Positions 17,295 to 26,102 of a stretch of 64,000 nucleotides of DNA are shown piece by piece. This DNA comes from DASXQK01 sp963757155 (GTDB taxonomy: Bacteria > Pseudomonadota > Alphaproteobacteria > Dongiales > Dongiaceae): the NCBI GenBank assembly GCA_963757155.1, contig CAVWQS010000014.1:310001-374000 (forward strand), in the 5' to 3' direction. The notes below the pieces were generated by a model. It was not told the DNA's origin, did no database searches, and saw nothing but the letters and a program-made list of their open reading frames with translations. Position numbers and translations under genes: made by a program. Positions within the stretch are counted from its first letter, which is position 1. The number at the start of each line of letters is the position of its first letter.

Positions 17295-19356
17295 GCCCGC
17301 CCCCGACACCTCCGGGCACCTCCGCCGATGCGCTCACCTTCAGCGATCTCGATGTCGGCTATCGCGTGCGCGGGCGCAATCGCCGGGTGCTGCGGGGCCT
17401 CAGCCTCAGCATCGGGCGCGGCGAGGCCTATGGGCTGGTGGGAGAATCGGGCTGCGGCAAATCCACCGCCGCGCTCGCCGCCGTGCGCTATTTGCCGCGC
17501 AACGGCAAGGTCGCCGCCGGCAATATTTCTGTCGACGGCCGCAACCTCCTCTCGCTCCGCGATGCCGAGCTGCGCGAGCTCGCGGGCCAATACCGTCTCG
17601 ATGGTCTATCAGGATCCCGGGCGCGCCCTGAATCCTTCGATCCGCGTCGGCAAGCAGGTGGCCGAGGTCTTTCGCCTGAAGGGCGCCAGCCCGGCCGATG
17701 CCCTGCGCCAGGCGGCCGCCATCCTCGGCCGCGTCCAGATCGCCGACCCCAGCCAGGTGATGGACCGCTATCCCCATCAGCTGTCCGGCGGGATGCAGCA
17801 GCGGGTCGCCATCGCCATGGCGATCGCGATCAACCCGACACTTGCTGATCCTCGACGAGCCGACGACCGGCCTCGACGCCACGGTCGAGGCGGAGGTCCT
17901 CGATCTTATCGCGCGGCTGCGCGGTGAATATTCCACCTCGGTGCTGTTCATCAGCCACAATCTCGCCGTCATCGCCCGCATGTGCGATCGCGTCGGCGTG
18001 CTCTATGCCGGAAGGCTGGTGGAGGAGGGGACGACGAGCGAGGTCTTCAACTCGCCGCGCCATCCCTACACCGTCGGCCTTCTGCGCTGCCTGCCCCGGC
18101 GCGGCCGGCGCAAGGATCACGGCCGGCTCGACACGATCCCGGGCTTCCTGCCGGCACCGGGGGCGGCGATCGCCGGCTGCGTCTTCGCCGAGCGCTGCGC
18201 CTTGGCCGACGATCTCTGCCGCAAGGTCGAGCCGCTGCTGATCGAGCTCGCCGACAACCATCGCAGCCGCTGCCACTATCACGACCGCGCCCCCGATCTG
18301 CCGCGGGCCACACCGGCGGATCTGGCCATCCCGATCGAGATCGATCGCAGCCATCGCCCCATCCTCAGCACCGCCAAGCTGACCAAGAGCTTCACGGCGG
18401 GGACCCATCGGCTGCGCGCGCTGGTCGATATCTCCGTCGACCTCTGGCCCGGCGAGACACTGGGGCTGGTGGGCGAATCCGGCAGCGGCAAGACGACCTT
18501 CGCCAAGCTGCTGCTGGGCCTCTACGCCCCTGATCCCGACAGCGTGATCGCGCTCGACGGCGCCGCCTTGCCGGGCCGCACGGCCAAGCGCGACCAGGCG
18601 CAGGTGAAGGCGGTGCAGATCGTCTTCCAGAATCCGGATTCGGCGCTCAACCGCTCCCACCCCGTGCGTCATCTGGTGGGCCGCGCGCTGGCGAAGCTGG
18701 CGGGCGTCCCGCGGGCCCTGCGCAAGGCGCGCCTCCTGGAGCTGACCCGGGCGGTGCGCCTGGCCGACCGCTATCTCCCCATGCGCCCGAAGCAGCTTTC
18801 CGGCGGGCTGAAGCAGCGCGTCGCCATCGCGCGCGCCTTCGCCGGCGATCCCCGGGTCATCGTCTGCGACGAGCCGACCTCGGCGCTCGATGTTTCGGTC
18901 CAGGCCGCGATCCTCAATTTGCTGGCGGATCTGCAGGCCGAGCGCCGGGTGAGCTATGTCTTCATCTCCCACGATCTCGGCGTCGTGCGCTATCTCTCCG
19001 ACCGGATCGCGGTCCTCTATCTCGGCCGGCTGATGGAGATCGGCCCGGCGGAGCGGGTCTTCTCGGGCCCCCATCATCCCTATACCGAGGCGCTGCTCTC
19101 CGCCGTGCCCTCCCTCGACGGCCAGCGCCGCGAGCGCATCCGCCTGTCCGGCGAGATTCCGAGCGCCATCCATCCGCCCAGCGGCTGCGTCTTCCACACC
19201 CGCTGCCCGCGCTACCTCGGCGATATCTGCAAAAGCCAGGAGCCGCCGCTGATCGAGGCGGACAGCGGTCATTTCATCCGTTGCCACATCCCCTTCGAGG
19301 AGCTGGGTGCGGCGGAGCCGGTACTCGCGGAATCGGAGACGGCGGCGGTTAGCTAG
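17291..19356 (+). pseudogene. Dual ATP-binding protein of a Dpp-type importer, two apparent +1 frame breaks
   Basis: ATG 17291 opens a DppD-like domain with Walker A GESGCGKSTAALA. The frame then shifts at about 17588 (ELAG to NTVSMVYQDPGRALNPS) and again at about 17844 (INPTL to LILDEPTTGLD). After that a long intact frame runs to 19356. The second domain is complete: Walker A GESGSGKTT, signature LSGGLKQRV, Walker B VIVCDEPTSALD. Removing one base at each site restores a fused DppD-DppF of about 687 residues, like the one at 6184-8298. As written the first ATPase domain cannot be made. Because both breaks are single-base insertions and all motifs on either side are intact, sequence error is the likelier explanation than decay. 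Confidence 0.85.
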
Positions 19357-19371
19357 GTCTATCGCCTCCAC

Positions 19372-19442
19372 CACCATCCCCCTCGCCCCCGGAACGGGGG
19401 AGAGGGTCGGGGTGAGGGGGAAAATAGAAAGGGGCGAGGGGA
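19372..19442. repeat. Dispersed CCCCTC.../GGGGGAG palindromic repeat, copy 2 (longest)
   Basis: Begins CATCCCCCTCGCCCCCGGAAC, passes through CGGGGGAGAGGGTCGGGG, and closes with TGAGGGGGAAAATAG and GGGGCGAGGGGAATAG. The right arm is complementary to the left, giving a long hairpin. It lies between the ends of the convergent genes 17291-19356 and 19472-20152, and could also terminate both. Confidence 0.65.
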
Positions 19443-19471
19443 ATAGAGAGTGCGAAGGGACTTCTCCGCTC

Positions 19472-20152
19472 TTACCCCACATGCTCCTTGAAGAACGCCA
19501 GCGTGCGCTCCAGCGCTTTTTCGTGGCTGGGCTTGTCGAAGCTCCCGCGCTCGTCGCAGCTGAAGCCGTGGCCGGCAGGATAGATGTAGATCTTCACATC
19601 CGGCCGCGCGGCCTTGACCTTCTCGACATCCGCCATGGGAATGCCATGGTCCTGCTCGCCGAAATGCAGCATGACCGGCACGCGAGGCTTCTCCCCGGCA
19701 TGCTCGGCGATCATGCCGCCGTAGTATCCCACCGCAGCGGCGATGCCGGTGAGCCGGGTGGCCGCCAGGAAAGCCAGGGAGCCGCCCCAGCAATAGCCGA
19801 CGACGCCGATCTTGCCGCTACCCCTGAGATTGTCGATCGCTGCCTGGAGATCGAGCAGCGTGTCCTCGAGCTTGACCTCGGCGCGCAGATTGCGCCCGGT
19901 CTCCACGGCCGCCTCGTCATAGCCGATATCGACGCCGCGCTTGGTGCGGTCGAACAGCGCCGGCGCGATGGCGGCATAGCCTAGCCCGGCGAAGCGGTCG
20001 GTCACGTCACGCATGTGATGATTGACGCCGAAGATCTCCTGGATCACCACCAGCCCGCCCTTCGGCTTGCCGGCGGGGTCGGCCCGGTAGGCGGCCAGCG
20101 TGAATCCGTCCTTGGCTTTCAGCTCGATCGTCTTACCCACGACTTCCTCCAT
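19472..20152 (-). CDS. Dienelactone hydrolase family protein
   Basis: 226 residues from ATG 20152 (MEEVVGKTIELKAKDGF); in-frame ATGs at 20164 and 20173 are alternative starts. It has the alpha/beta-hydrolase fold with nucleophile Cys121 in GYCWGG, an acid in FGEQDHGIP and the catalytic histidine in YPAGHGFSCDERGSF near residue 200. QEIFGVNHHMRDVTDRFA is a family hallmark. Members hydrolyse dienelactone in chlorocatechol breakdown, but many homologues act on other lactones or esters. No aromatic degradation genes are adjacent, so the physiological substrate is unknown. Confidence 0.92.
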   Translation of the reverse strand: MEEVVGKTIELKAKDGFTLAAYRADPAGKPKGGLVVIQEIFGVNHHMRDVTDRFAGLGYAAIAPALFDRTKRGVDIGYDEAAVETGRNLRAEVKLEDTLLDLQAAIDNLRGSGKIGVVGYCWGGSLAFLAATRLTGIAAAVGYYGGMIAEHAGEKPRVPVMLHFGEQDHGIPMADVEKVKAARPDVKIYIYPAGHGFSCDERGSFDKPSHEKALERTLAFFKEHVG

Positions 20153-20216
20153 TTTTGCATCCATGTCACCCATCCCCGCGCGGCGGCGAGTATAATTGCG
20201 CGGCGCGACTTCGCCC

Positions 20217-20248
20217 GGAGAATCTCGCCATGGGAGAATCTCGTCATG
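20217..20248 (+). repeat. 16-bp tandem duplication of ribosome site plus start codon
   Basis: GGAGAATCTCGCCATG (20217-20232) is followed directly by GGAGAATCTCGTCATG (20233-20248), one mismatch in 16. Each copy has a GGAG ribosome site and an ATG. The second ATG (20246) starts the iron exporter. The first (20230) opens a 10-codon frame that stops at 20260-20262 inside the gene. Confidence 0.85.
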
Positions 20249-21376
20249 ACCGACGCCGATAAGGAGGCCGCCGGCCGCTATCGGGCCAATCTTCAGGGCG
20301 AGGTCGATGGCGCCTCGCTCTACCGCTCCCTCGCGGCGGCGGAGAGCGATCCTCATCTCAGCGAGGTCTATCATCGCCTGGCTGCGGTCGAGGAGGCCCA
20401 TGCCGAATTCTGGCGCAAGCAGCTCGGGCGGGTCGGCGTCCACGTCGGCCGGCTGAAGCCGGGTTGGCGGACCCGGATCCTCGCCTGGCTCGCCCATCGC
20501 TTCGGCCCCCAATTCGTCTTGCCGACCATCAGCGGCTTCGAGAAGCGCGACAGCCGGCAATATGACAATCAGCCGGAAGCGGTCGCCGGCGGCCTGCCCT
20601 CGGCCGAGCGCTCGCACAACCGCATCGTCCAGGCCGTGGTGGAATCCTTGCCGGGGGGAATCTCCGGCGGCGCCCTGGCGCGGCTGGAGGGCCGCCACCG
20701 CCTGGGCGGCAATGCGCTCCGCGCCGCGGTCCTCGGGGCCAATGACGGATTGGTTTCCAATCTCAGCCTGGTCATGGGCGTGGCCGGCGCCGCCGCTTCG
20801 TCGCGTGTCATCCTCCTGACGGGCCTTGCCGGCCTGGTCGCCGGCGCCTGCTCCATGGCCATGGGCGAGTGGCTCTCCGTCACCAGCTCGCGCGAGCTGA
20901 ACCAGCGCCAGATCGATGTGGAGGCCGATGAGCTGGCCCGCATGCCCGAGGAGGAAAAAGAGGAGATGGTCCTGATCTACCAGGCCAAAGGGCTCGGCGA
21001 GGCCCAGGCCCGGGCTCTGGCCGAACAGCTGATGGCCAATAAGGAGACGGCGCTGGATACGCTGGTTCGCGAGGAGCTCGGCATCGATCCGACGGAGCTC
21101 GGCGGCTCGCCCTGGACGGCCGCAGCCTCCTCCTTCGGGCTTTTTGCCGTGGGTGCCATCTTTCCCGTGGCGCCGTTCTTCTGGCTCTCCGGCATGCCGG
21201 CCCTGTTGGCGAGCCTGGCCGCCGGCGGTGTGGCGTTGATTCTCATCGGCGCCGGGACCTCGCTCTTCACCGGCCGCGGTCTCCTGACGTCCGCCTTGCG
21301 CCAGCTCCTGATCGGCTTCGCCGCTGCCGGCGTCACTTATGGCATCGGCCATCTCGTCGGGGTTTCGATCGGCTGA
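20246..21376 (+). CDS. Ferritin-like (rubrerythrin) / VIT1-CCC1 fusion, probable iron or manganese exporter
   Basis: 376 residues from ATG 20246. The N-terminal ~145 residues form a ferritin-like four-helix domain with metal-ligand candidates in GEVDGASLYRSLA and VEEAHAEFW. The C-terminal half is a VIT1/CCC1 membrane domain with GANDGLVSNLSLVMGVAGA, SMAMGEWLSVTSSREL and at least four hydrophobic segments. This architecture is known as Erythrin-VIT, represented by MbfA of rhizobia, which exports iron and protects from peroxide. I infer the same role. The start lies in a tandem duplication that may influence translation. Confidence 0.88.
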   Translation: MTDADKEAAGRYRANLQGEVDGASLYRSLAAAESDPHLSEVYHRLAAVEEAHAEFWRKQLGRVGVHVGRLKPGWRTRILAWLAHRFGPQFVLPTISGFEKRDSRQYDNQPEAVAGGLPSAERSHNRIVQAVVESLPGGISGGALARLEGRHRLGGNALRAAVLGANDGLVSNLSLVMGVAGAAASSRVILLTGLAGLVAGACSMAMGEWLSVTSSRELNQRQIDVEADELARMPEEEKEEMVLIYQAKGLGEAQARALAEQLMANKETALDTLVREELGIDPTELGGSPWTAAASSFGLFAVGAIFPVAPFFWLSGMPALLASLAAGGVALILIGAGTSLFTGRGLLTSALRQLLIGFAAAGVTYGIGHLVGVSIG

Positions 21377-21395
21377 GGCGCCTTCTCGTCGGATG

Positions 21396-21746
21396 CTACG
21401 ACGTCTGCGAGCGCAGGAAGGTTTCGGCGGAGGTCTCGATGTCGCGCATGAGCCCCTCCAACTGCGGCGTCAACCGATGAATCGCCGGCCAGTCATTGGC
21501 TTCGCCTGCCGTCTCGAGCTGGATGCAGAGCGCCGTGAGCTGATGGGCGCCCACGAGGCTCGCCGATCCCTTGAGCTTGTGGCAGGCCGCTGCGACCTTC
21601 CCGGCGGCCGCGCCCGCGAGGGCGGCGCGGATCTCGGCGATGCCCGATTGTGCCGCCGGGACGAAATCCTGGACCACCTCACGCGCCATATCGGGGTCGT
21701 TGCCCACGACCCGGAGCAGAATCTCCGGATCTATCCCCGGTTTCAT
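21396..21746 (-). CDS. HPt-domain phosphotransfer protein
   Basis: 116 residues, a single histidine phosphotransfer domain. The phospho-acceptor is the His in CHKLKGSASLVGA, preceded by an Ala-rich helix and followed by LTALCIQLETAGEAND. Free-standing HPt proteins relay phosphate between hybrid kinases and response regulators in the cytoplasm. No kinase or receiver gene is adjacent, so the partners are encoded elsewhere. It is convergent with the iron exporter, 19 bases between stops. Confidence 0.85.
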   Translation of the reverse strand: MKPGIDPEILLRVVGNDPDMAREVVQDFVPAAQSGIAEIRAALAGAAAGKVAAACHKLKGSASLVGAHQLTALCIQLETAGEANDWPAIHRLTPQLEGLMRDIETSAETFLRSQTS

Positions 21747-22050
21747 GCAGCTATGGGTGGAAAGGCTGAAGCTGGTGCACCACGGGCACGCGAGGAGCTG
21801 TATAGGAGATGCATGACGATCGCGGCCCCGACAGGCTGTTGGATCAAGAGGTTACCACGATTATCGCGACATTCCCTATTCGTTAATAAATAGGTAATAT
21901 CAGGGATCGCTCAAAGCGGCAGCCCCGAGAAGGGCGGGGAAGGGAGTTATCCCGAGCTCCTGTCGAGCTTTCCAAATTGTGACATGAAATTGTAACATCC
22001 AAAGACTAAGAAGCCGGCTGTCCGGTTTTATTAATTTGGGGAGACAAAAG
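21747..22050. promoter_or_regulatory. AT-rich control region with a 12-bp direct repeat before the binding-protein gene
   Basis: No gene supported. AAATTGTGACAT (21974-21985) is repeated as AAATTGTAACAT (21987-21998), one mismatch and about one helical turn apart, a plausible operator. Further upstream lies CCTATT/AATAGG around TTAATAAATAGG near 21865-21886. The region is markedly AT-richer than the rest of the window, and GGGGAGA precedes the ATG at 22051. Confidence 0.45.
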
Positions 22051-23154
22051 ATGAAGCCTAATTTGCTGCGCATTCTACCTCTCGCCGCCATCGCGGCGGT
22101 GGGGTTTTCGGGCGTGGCGTCCAGTCAGACCATGAATCAGCTGATCGCCGGTGCCAAGAGCGAAGGCGAGCTGACGGTCATCGCGCTGCCGCGGGACTGG
22201 TGCAATTACGGCGCCTTGATCGACGGCTTCAAGGCCACTTACGGCTTGAAGGTGAACGAGCTCAATCCCGATGCCGGCTCCGGCGACGAGGTCGAGGCGA
22301 TCAAGGCCAATAAGGGCAACAAGGGCCCGCAAGCGCCTGATGTGATCGACGTCGGCCTCTCCTTCGGCCCGACGGCCAAGTCCGAAGGCCTGCTGGCGCC
22401 CTACAAGGTCTCCACCTGGAAGACGATCCCCGACAGCGCCAAGGATGCCGAAGGCTATTGGTACGGCGATTACTACGGCGTGCTGGCCATGGAAGTGAAC
22501 ACCGACATCATCAAGAAGGCGCCGACGGATTGGGCCGATCTGCTGGGCCCGGACTACAAGAACGCCGTCGCCCTCGCCGGCGATCCGCGCGCCTCGAACC
22601 AGGCGATCCAGGCCGTTTTCGCCGCCGGGCTCTCGGGCTCCAATGGCGACATCTCCAAGGCCGGGGACGCCGGGCTCAAATACTTCGCCGAGCTCAACAA
22701 GAACGGCAATTTCGTGCCGACCATCGGCAAGGCCGGGACTCTGGCCCAGGGTGCCACCCCCGTCATCCTACGTTGGGACTACAACGCTCTGGCCGACCGC
22801 GACACGCTGAAGGGCAACCCGCCCGTCGCCGTCGTGGTGCCGCAGACCGGTGTCGTCGCCGGCGTCTACGTCCAGGCGATCAGCGCCTACGCGCCGCATC
22901 CTAATGCCGCCAAGCTCTGGATGGAGTTCCTCTACTCCGACGCCGGGCAGCTCGCCTGGCTCAAGGGCTATTGCCATCCGATCCGCTTCCAGGATCTGGC
23001 GGAGAGCAAGAAGATCTCGCCCGATCTCATGGCCGCTCTTCCGCCGGCCGAGAGCTATGCCAAGGCCGTGTTCCCGACCCTGGCCGAGCAGGCGGCGGCG
23101 AAGACCGTCATCACCAAGCAGTGGGACTCCGTCGTCGGCGCCAACGTAAAGTAA
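22051..23154 (+). CDS. ABC transporter substrate-binding protein, family 1 (iron/polyamine-like)
   Basis: 367 residues from ATG 22051 with GGGGAGAC upstream. Signal peptide about 1-25 (RILPLAAIAAVGFSGVASSQ). The mature part follows the PotD/FbpA-type extracellular fold: GELTVIALPRDWCNYGALIDGFKATYG, APDVIDVGLSFGP, YGVLAMEVNTDII and YSDAGQLAWLKGYCHPIRF. It delivers a small ligand to the permeases and ATPase encoded downstream (23262-26046). The ligand cannot be told: polyamine, ferric ion, phosphonate or a sugar are possible. A strong hairpin follows its stop. Confidence 0.92.
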   Translation: MKPNLLRILPLAAIAAVGFSGVASSQTMNQLIAGAKSEGELTVIALPRDWCNYGALIDGFKATYGLKVNELNPDAGSGDEVEAIKANKGNKGPQAPDVIDVGLSFGPTAKSEGLLAPYKVSTWKTIPDSAKDAEGYWYGDYYGVLAMEVNTDIIKKAPTDWADLLGPDYKNAVALAGDPRASNQAIQAVFAAGLSGSNGDISKAGDAGLKYFAELNKNGNFVPTIGKAGTLAQGATPVILRWDYNALADRDTLKGNPPVAVVVPQTGVVAGVYVQAISAYAPHPNAAKLWMEFLYSDAGQLAWLKGYCHPIRFQDLAESKKISPDLMAALPPAESYAKAVFPTLAEQAAAKTVITKQWDSVVGANVK

Positions 23155-23172
23155 GCTGACGCGACAACGAAG

Positions 23173-23211
23173 CCGCGCCGGATCACCGTCATCGGACGGG
23201 ATCCGGCGCGG
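23173..23211 (+). terminator. Intercistronic hairpin after the second binding-protein gene
   Basis: A perfect 12-bp stem (23173-23184 with 23200-23211, core GCGCCGGATC) around a 15-base loop, followed by TACCATCTTTT. It is placed between the binding-protein and permease genes, like the hairpins at 4275 and 38970. Confidence 0.7.
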
Positions 23212-23261
23212 TACCATCTTTTGCCTGTCAGGCTTGAGAAAACGACAGGGGGTAGAGGCTC

Positions 23262-24164
23262 ATGGTTCAGGGGACGCAAGTCGAGGCTCCTCCTACGCTC
23301 GCCGCGCGGCTCATGCCCGCCCAGTTCTCGTGGGCTTGGCTCGGCGTCATGCCGTTCTTCATCTTCGCGCTCATGTTCCTGATCCTGCCCACCGCCGATC
23401 TGATGATCGGCGGGTTTCAGGACGCGGACGGCAATTTCACCCTGAACAATATCCGCGACCTCTTCCAGCCCTCGATCGTCAGCGCCTATTGGATCAGCAT
23501 CGAGGTCAGCCTGGCCTCGGCGATCGGCGGGGCGGCGATCGGCTTCTTCCTTGCCTATGCGGCCGTCATCGGCGGGCTGCCGGCCTGGATCCGGCCGACG
23601 ATCATGACCTTCTGCGGCGTGGCGTCGAACTTCGCCGGCATTCCGCTGGCCTTCGCCTTCCTCGCGACCCTGGGGCGCACCGGCCTCGTTACCGTGCTGC
23701 TGATCAAATTCTTCGATTTCAACATCTACAGCACCGGCTTCAATCTGCTGAGCTTCTGGGGTCTGACGCTGACATATCTCTATTTCCAGATCCCGCTGAT
23801 GGTGCTCATCCTGGCGCCGGCCCTGGACGGGCTGAAGCGCGAATGGCGCGAGGCCTCCTCCATCCTGGGGGCGACCGGCTGGCAGTACTGGCGCCATGTG
23901 GCGCTGCCGATCCTCTGGCCCAGCATCGTCGGCACGACCCTGCTGCTCTTCGCCAATTCCTTCGGCGCCATCGCCACCGCCTATGGCCTGACCGGCAGCT
24001 CGCTCAACATCATCACCATCCTGCTCTACGCCCAGATCCGCGGCGACGTGCTGCATAACCAGAATCTCGGCTATGCGCTCGCCCTCGGCATGATCCTCAT
24101 CACGGCGCTCTCCAACGGCGGCTATATCTGGCTGAGCGCCCGCAGCGAACGGATGCGGCGATGA
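23262..24164 (+). CDS. ABC transporter permease, PotB/CysT type
   Basis: 300 residues from ATG 23262. Hydrophobic helices start at WAWLGVMPFFIFALMFLILP. The coupling loop is DGLKREWREASSILGATGWQYWRHVALPILWPS. The rest matches the first permease of polyamine or putative spermidine operons. It overlaps the next permease (ATG 24161) by four bases. It forms a heterodimer with that protein in the inner membrane. Confidence 0.92.
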   Translation: MVQGTQVEAPPTLAARLMPAQFSWAWLGVMPFFIFALMFLILPTADLMIGGFQDADGNFTLNNIRDLFQPSIVSAYWISIEVSLASAIGGAAIGFFLAYAAVIGGLPAWIRPTIMTFCGVASNFAGIPLAFAFLATLGRTGLVTVLLIKFFDFNIYSTGFNLLSFWGLTLTYLYFQIPLMVLILAPALDGLKREWREASSILGATGWQYWRHVALPILWPSIVGTTLLLFANSFGAIATAYGLTGSSLNIITILLYAQIRGDVLHNQNLGYALALGMILITALSNGGYIWLSARSERMRR

Positions 24165-24958
24165 AAGAATCGACGGTTCGGCGCCTGGCTCGCCCTCGTC
24201 ATCGGCACGCTCTATTTCGTCGTGCCGCTGATCGGCACCTTCGAGTTCTCGCTGCGCATGCGCCGCGGCGAATACAGCTTCGATGCCTATCGGGTGGTGC
24301 TTTCGCGATCCGCGCTTCCAGGCCTCCTTCGGCTATTCGACGGTGCTGGCGATCGCAACCATCATCGTGGGCGTGCTGCTGGTGGTGCCGACCGCCTATT
24401 GGGTGCAGCTGCGGCTGCCGCGGCTGCGCCCCATCGTCGAATTCATCACCTTGCTGCCGCTGGTGATCCCGGCCATCGTCCTCGTCTTCGGCTATCTCAG
24501 GATCTACAACAGCTCCTCCTGGATCCCCTTCACGGCCCATGAGCGCACCACCGATCTGCTGCTGACCTTCAGCTATGTGACCCTGGCGCTGCCCTTACAT
24601 GTACCGCGCGGTCGATACGGGCTTGCGGGCCATCGATGTCAGGACACTGACCGAGGCGGCCGAGACTTTGGGGGCAGGCTGGCCACGGATCCTCTTCAGC
24701 GTGATCCTGCCCAATGTCCGCGTGGCGGTGCTGAGCGGCGCCTTCCTGACCTTCGCCATCGTCATCGGCGAGTTCACCATGGCGAGCCTCCTGGACCGTC
24801 CCGCCTTCGGGCCCTATCTGCAGCTGATGGGCGCCAACCGCGCCTATGAGCCCTCGGCGCTGGCGATCATCGCCTTCATCGTCACCTGGGCCTGCATGGG
24901 GCTGATCCAGGTTTTCGGACGCGGCAAAGCGGCATCGAGACGGCCGGCGGGCCGCTAG
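24161..24958 (+). pseudogene. ABC transporter permease, PotC type, three apparent +1 frame breaks
   Basis: ATG 24161 overlaps the previous stop. The protein reads through three frames: MKEST, then FGAWLALVIGTLYFVVPLIGTF to YRVVLS, then DPRFQASFGYSTVLAIATIIVG to VTLALP, then YMYRAVDTGLRAIDVRTLTEAAETLGAG to the stop at 24958. The shifts lie near 24176, 24306 and 24595, each repaired by dropping one base. With these repairs it is a normal permease of about 264 residues with the TEAAETLGAGWPRILFSVILPN coupling loop. Its partner genes are intact. As written no functional protein is encoded. All three breaks are single insertions, which favours sequence error. Confidence 0.85.
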
Positions 24959-24969
24959 GGGTAGAGCAA

Positions 24970-26046
24970 ATGGCATTTCTCGAAATCGACAAGGCGCGCA
25001 AGGTCTACGGCACCCATGCCGTGGTCCAGAGCTTCGAGCTCTCTGTCCAGCGTGGCGAGTTCGTTTCCTTCCTGGGGCCCAGCGGCTGCGGCAAGACGAC
25101 GACCTTGCGCATGGTCGCGGGTTTCGAGATTCCGACCTCCGGCACGATCCGCATCAACGATCATGACGTGACGGGGCTCCGGCCCAATCAGCGCAAGGTC
25201 GGCATGATGTTCCAGGCCTATGCGCTCTTCCCCAATATGACCGTGGCCGAGAACGTCGGCTTCGGCCTCAAGGTGGCCAAGCGGCCGGCGGCGGAGATCA
25301 AGTCGCGCGTCGAGGAGATGCTCAATCTGATCAAGCTGCCCCAGATGGGCGGGCGCTATCCCTATCAGCTCTCGGGCGGGCAGCAGCAGCGCGTGGCGCT
25401 TGCCCGCGCCCTCGCCAACAAGCCGCAGGTGCTGCTGCTGGACGAGCCGCTCTCCGCCCTGGATGCCAAGATCCGCATCTCGCTGCGCGAGGAGATCCGC
25501 GCGGTGCAGCGCGAGCTCGGCATCACCACCATCTATGTCACTCACGACCAGGAAGAAGCCCTCTCCATGTCCGACCGCGTCGTGGTGATGAGCGAGGGGC
25601 GCATGGAGCAGGTCGGCACGCCCTTCGAGATCTATAATTTTCCGCGCACGCGCTTCGTCGCCTCCTTCGTCGGCACCCTCAACATCCTGAAGGGCCGCGT
25701 GCTCGATCCCAAGAGCGGCCGGATCTCCCTGGACGATCAGGAAGTCGTGACCTCCCGCGGCATCAGCGATGCCCAGCCCGGCGAGATGCGGCTGGTGGCG
25801 CTTCGCCCCGAGGCTGTCTCGCTGCAGAACGGCGGCGGCGAGCGCAATCATCTGCAGGGCACCATCGAGGAGGTGAACTTCCTCGGCGCCGTGGTGCGCA
25901 TCCGCCTGCGGCTGCGCGAGAGTGCCATCCACTTCGACACTTTCAACAACCCCAGCTTCCCGCCGCCGGAACGCGGCCAATCCGTCACCGTGGGATTCGC
26001 GCGCGAGGATATCCTCGTCCTCGAAGGTGCGGAGGCGGCGCACTAA
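24970..26046 (+). CDS. ABC transporter ATP-binding protein, PotA/MalK-like
   Basis: 358 residues from ATG 24970, 12 bases after the permease stop. Walker A is GPSGCGKTT (near 38), Q-loop MMFQAYALFPNMT, signature LSGGQQQRVALARAL, Walker B VLLLDEPLSALD and the H-loop YVTHDQEEALS. The C-terminal ~110 residues form a TOBE domain (VALRPEAVSLQNG, GFAREDILVLEG). It powers the 22051-26046 importer. A dispersed repeat lies directly downstream. Confidence 0.93.
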   Translation: MAFLEIDKARKVYGTHAVVQSFELSVQRGEFVSFLGPSGCGKTTTLRMVAGFEIPTSGTIRINDHDVTGLRPNQRKVGMMFQAYALFPNMTVAENVGFGLKVAKRPAAEIKSRVEEMLNLIKLPQMGGRYPYQLSGGQQQRVALARALANKPQVLLLDEPLSALDAKIRISLREEIRAVQRELGITTIYVTHDQEEALSMSDRVVVMSEGRMEQVGTPFEIYNFPRTRFVASFVGTLNILKGRVLDPKSGRISLDDQEVVTSRGISDAQPGEMRLVALRPEAVSLQNGGGERNHLQGTIEEVNFLGAVVRIRLRLRESAIHFDTFNNPSFPPPERGQSVTVGFAREDILVLEGAEAAH

Positions 26047-26062
26047 CGCTGGCGCACGCCAC

Positions 26063-26101
26063 TATTCCCCTCGCCCCCGAAGGGTGAGAGGCGGAAGAGG
26101 G
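26063..26101. repeat. Dispersed CCCCTC.../GGGTGAG repeat, copy 3
   Basis: Begins TATTCCCCTCGCCCCCGAAG and continues as GGTGAGAGGCGGAAGAGGG. It shares its first 15 bases with the copies at 8357 and 19372 and lies in the short gap between two convergent gene ends. Confidence 0.55.
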
Positions 26102-26102
26102 T

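Noticed and set aside
17291..19356. Programmed frameshifting as explanation for the broken ATPase and permease genes
   Set aside because: No slippery heptamer with downstream pseudoknot at the sites, and the breaks fall at unrelated positions in unrelated families. Sequence insertion is simpler.
20174..21352. Upstream extension of the dienelactone hydrolase frame to 626 codons
   Set aside because: The extension is antisense to the iron exporter and has no recognisable domain; the family begins at the MEEVVGKTIELK region.
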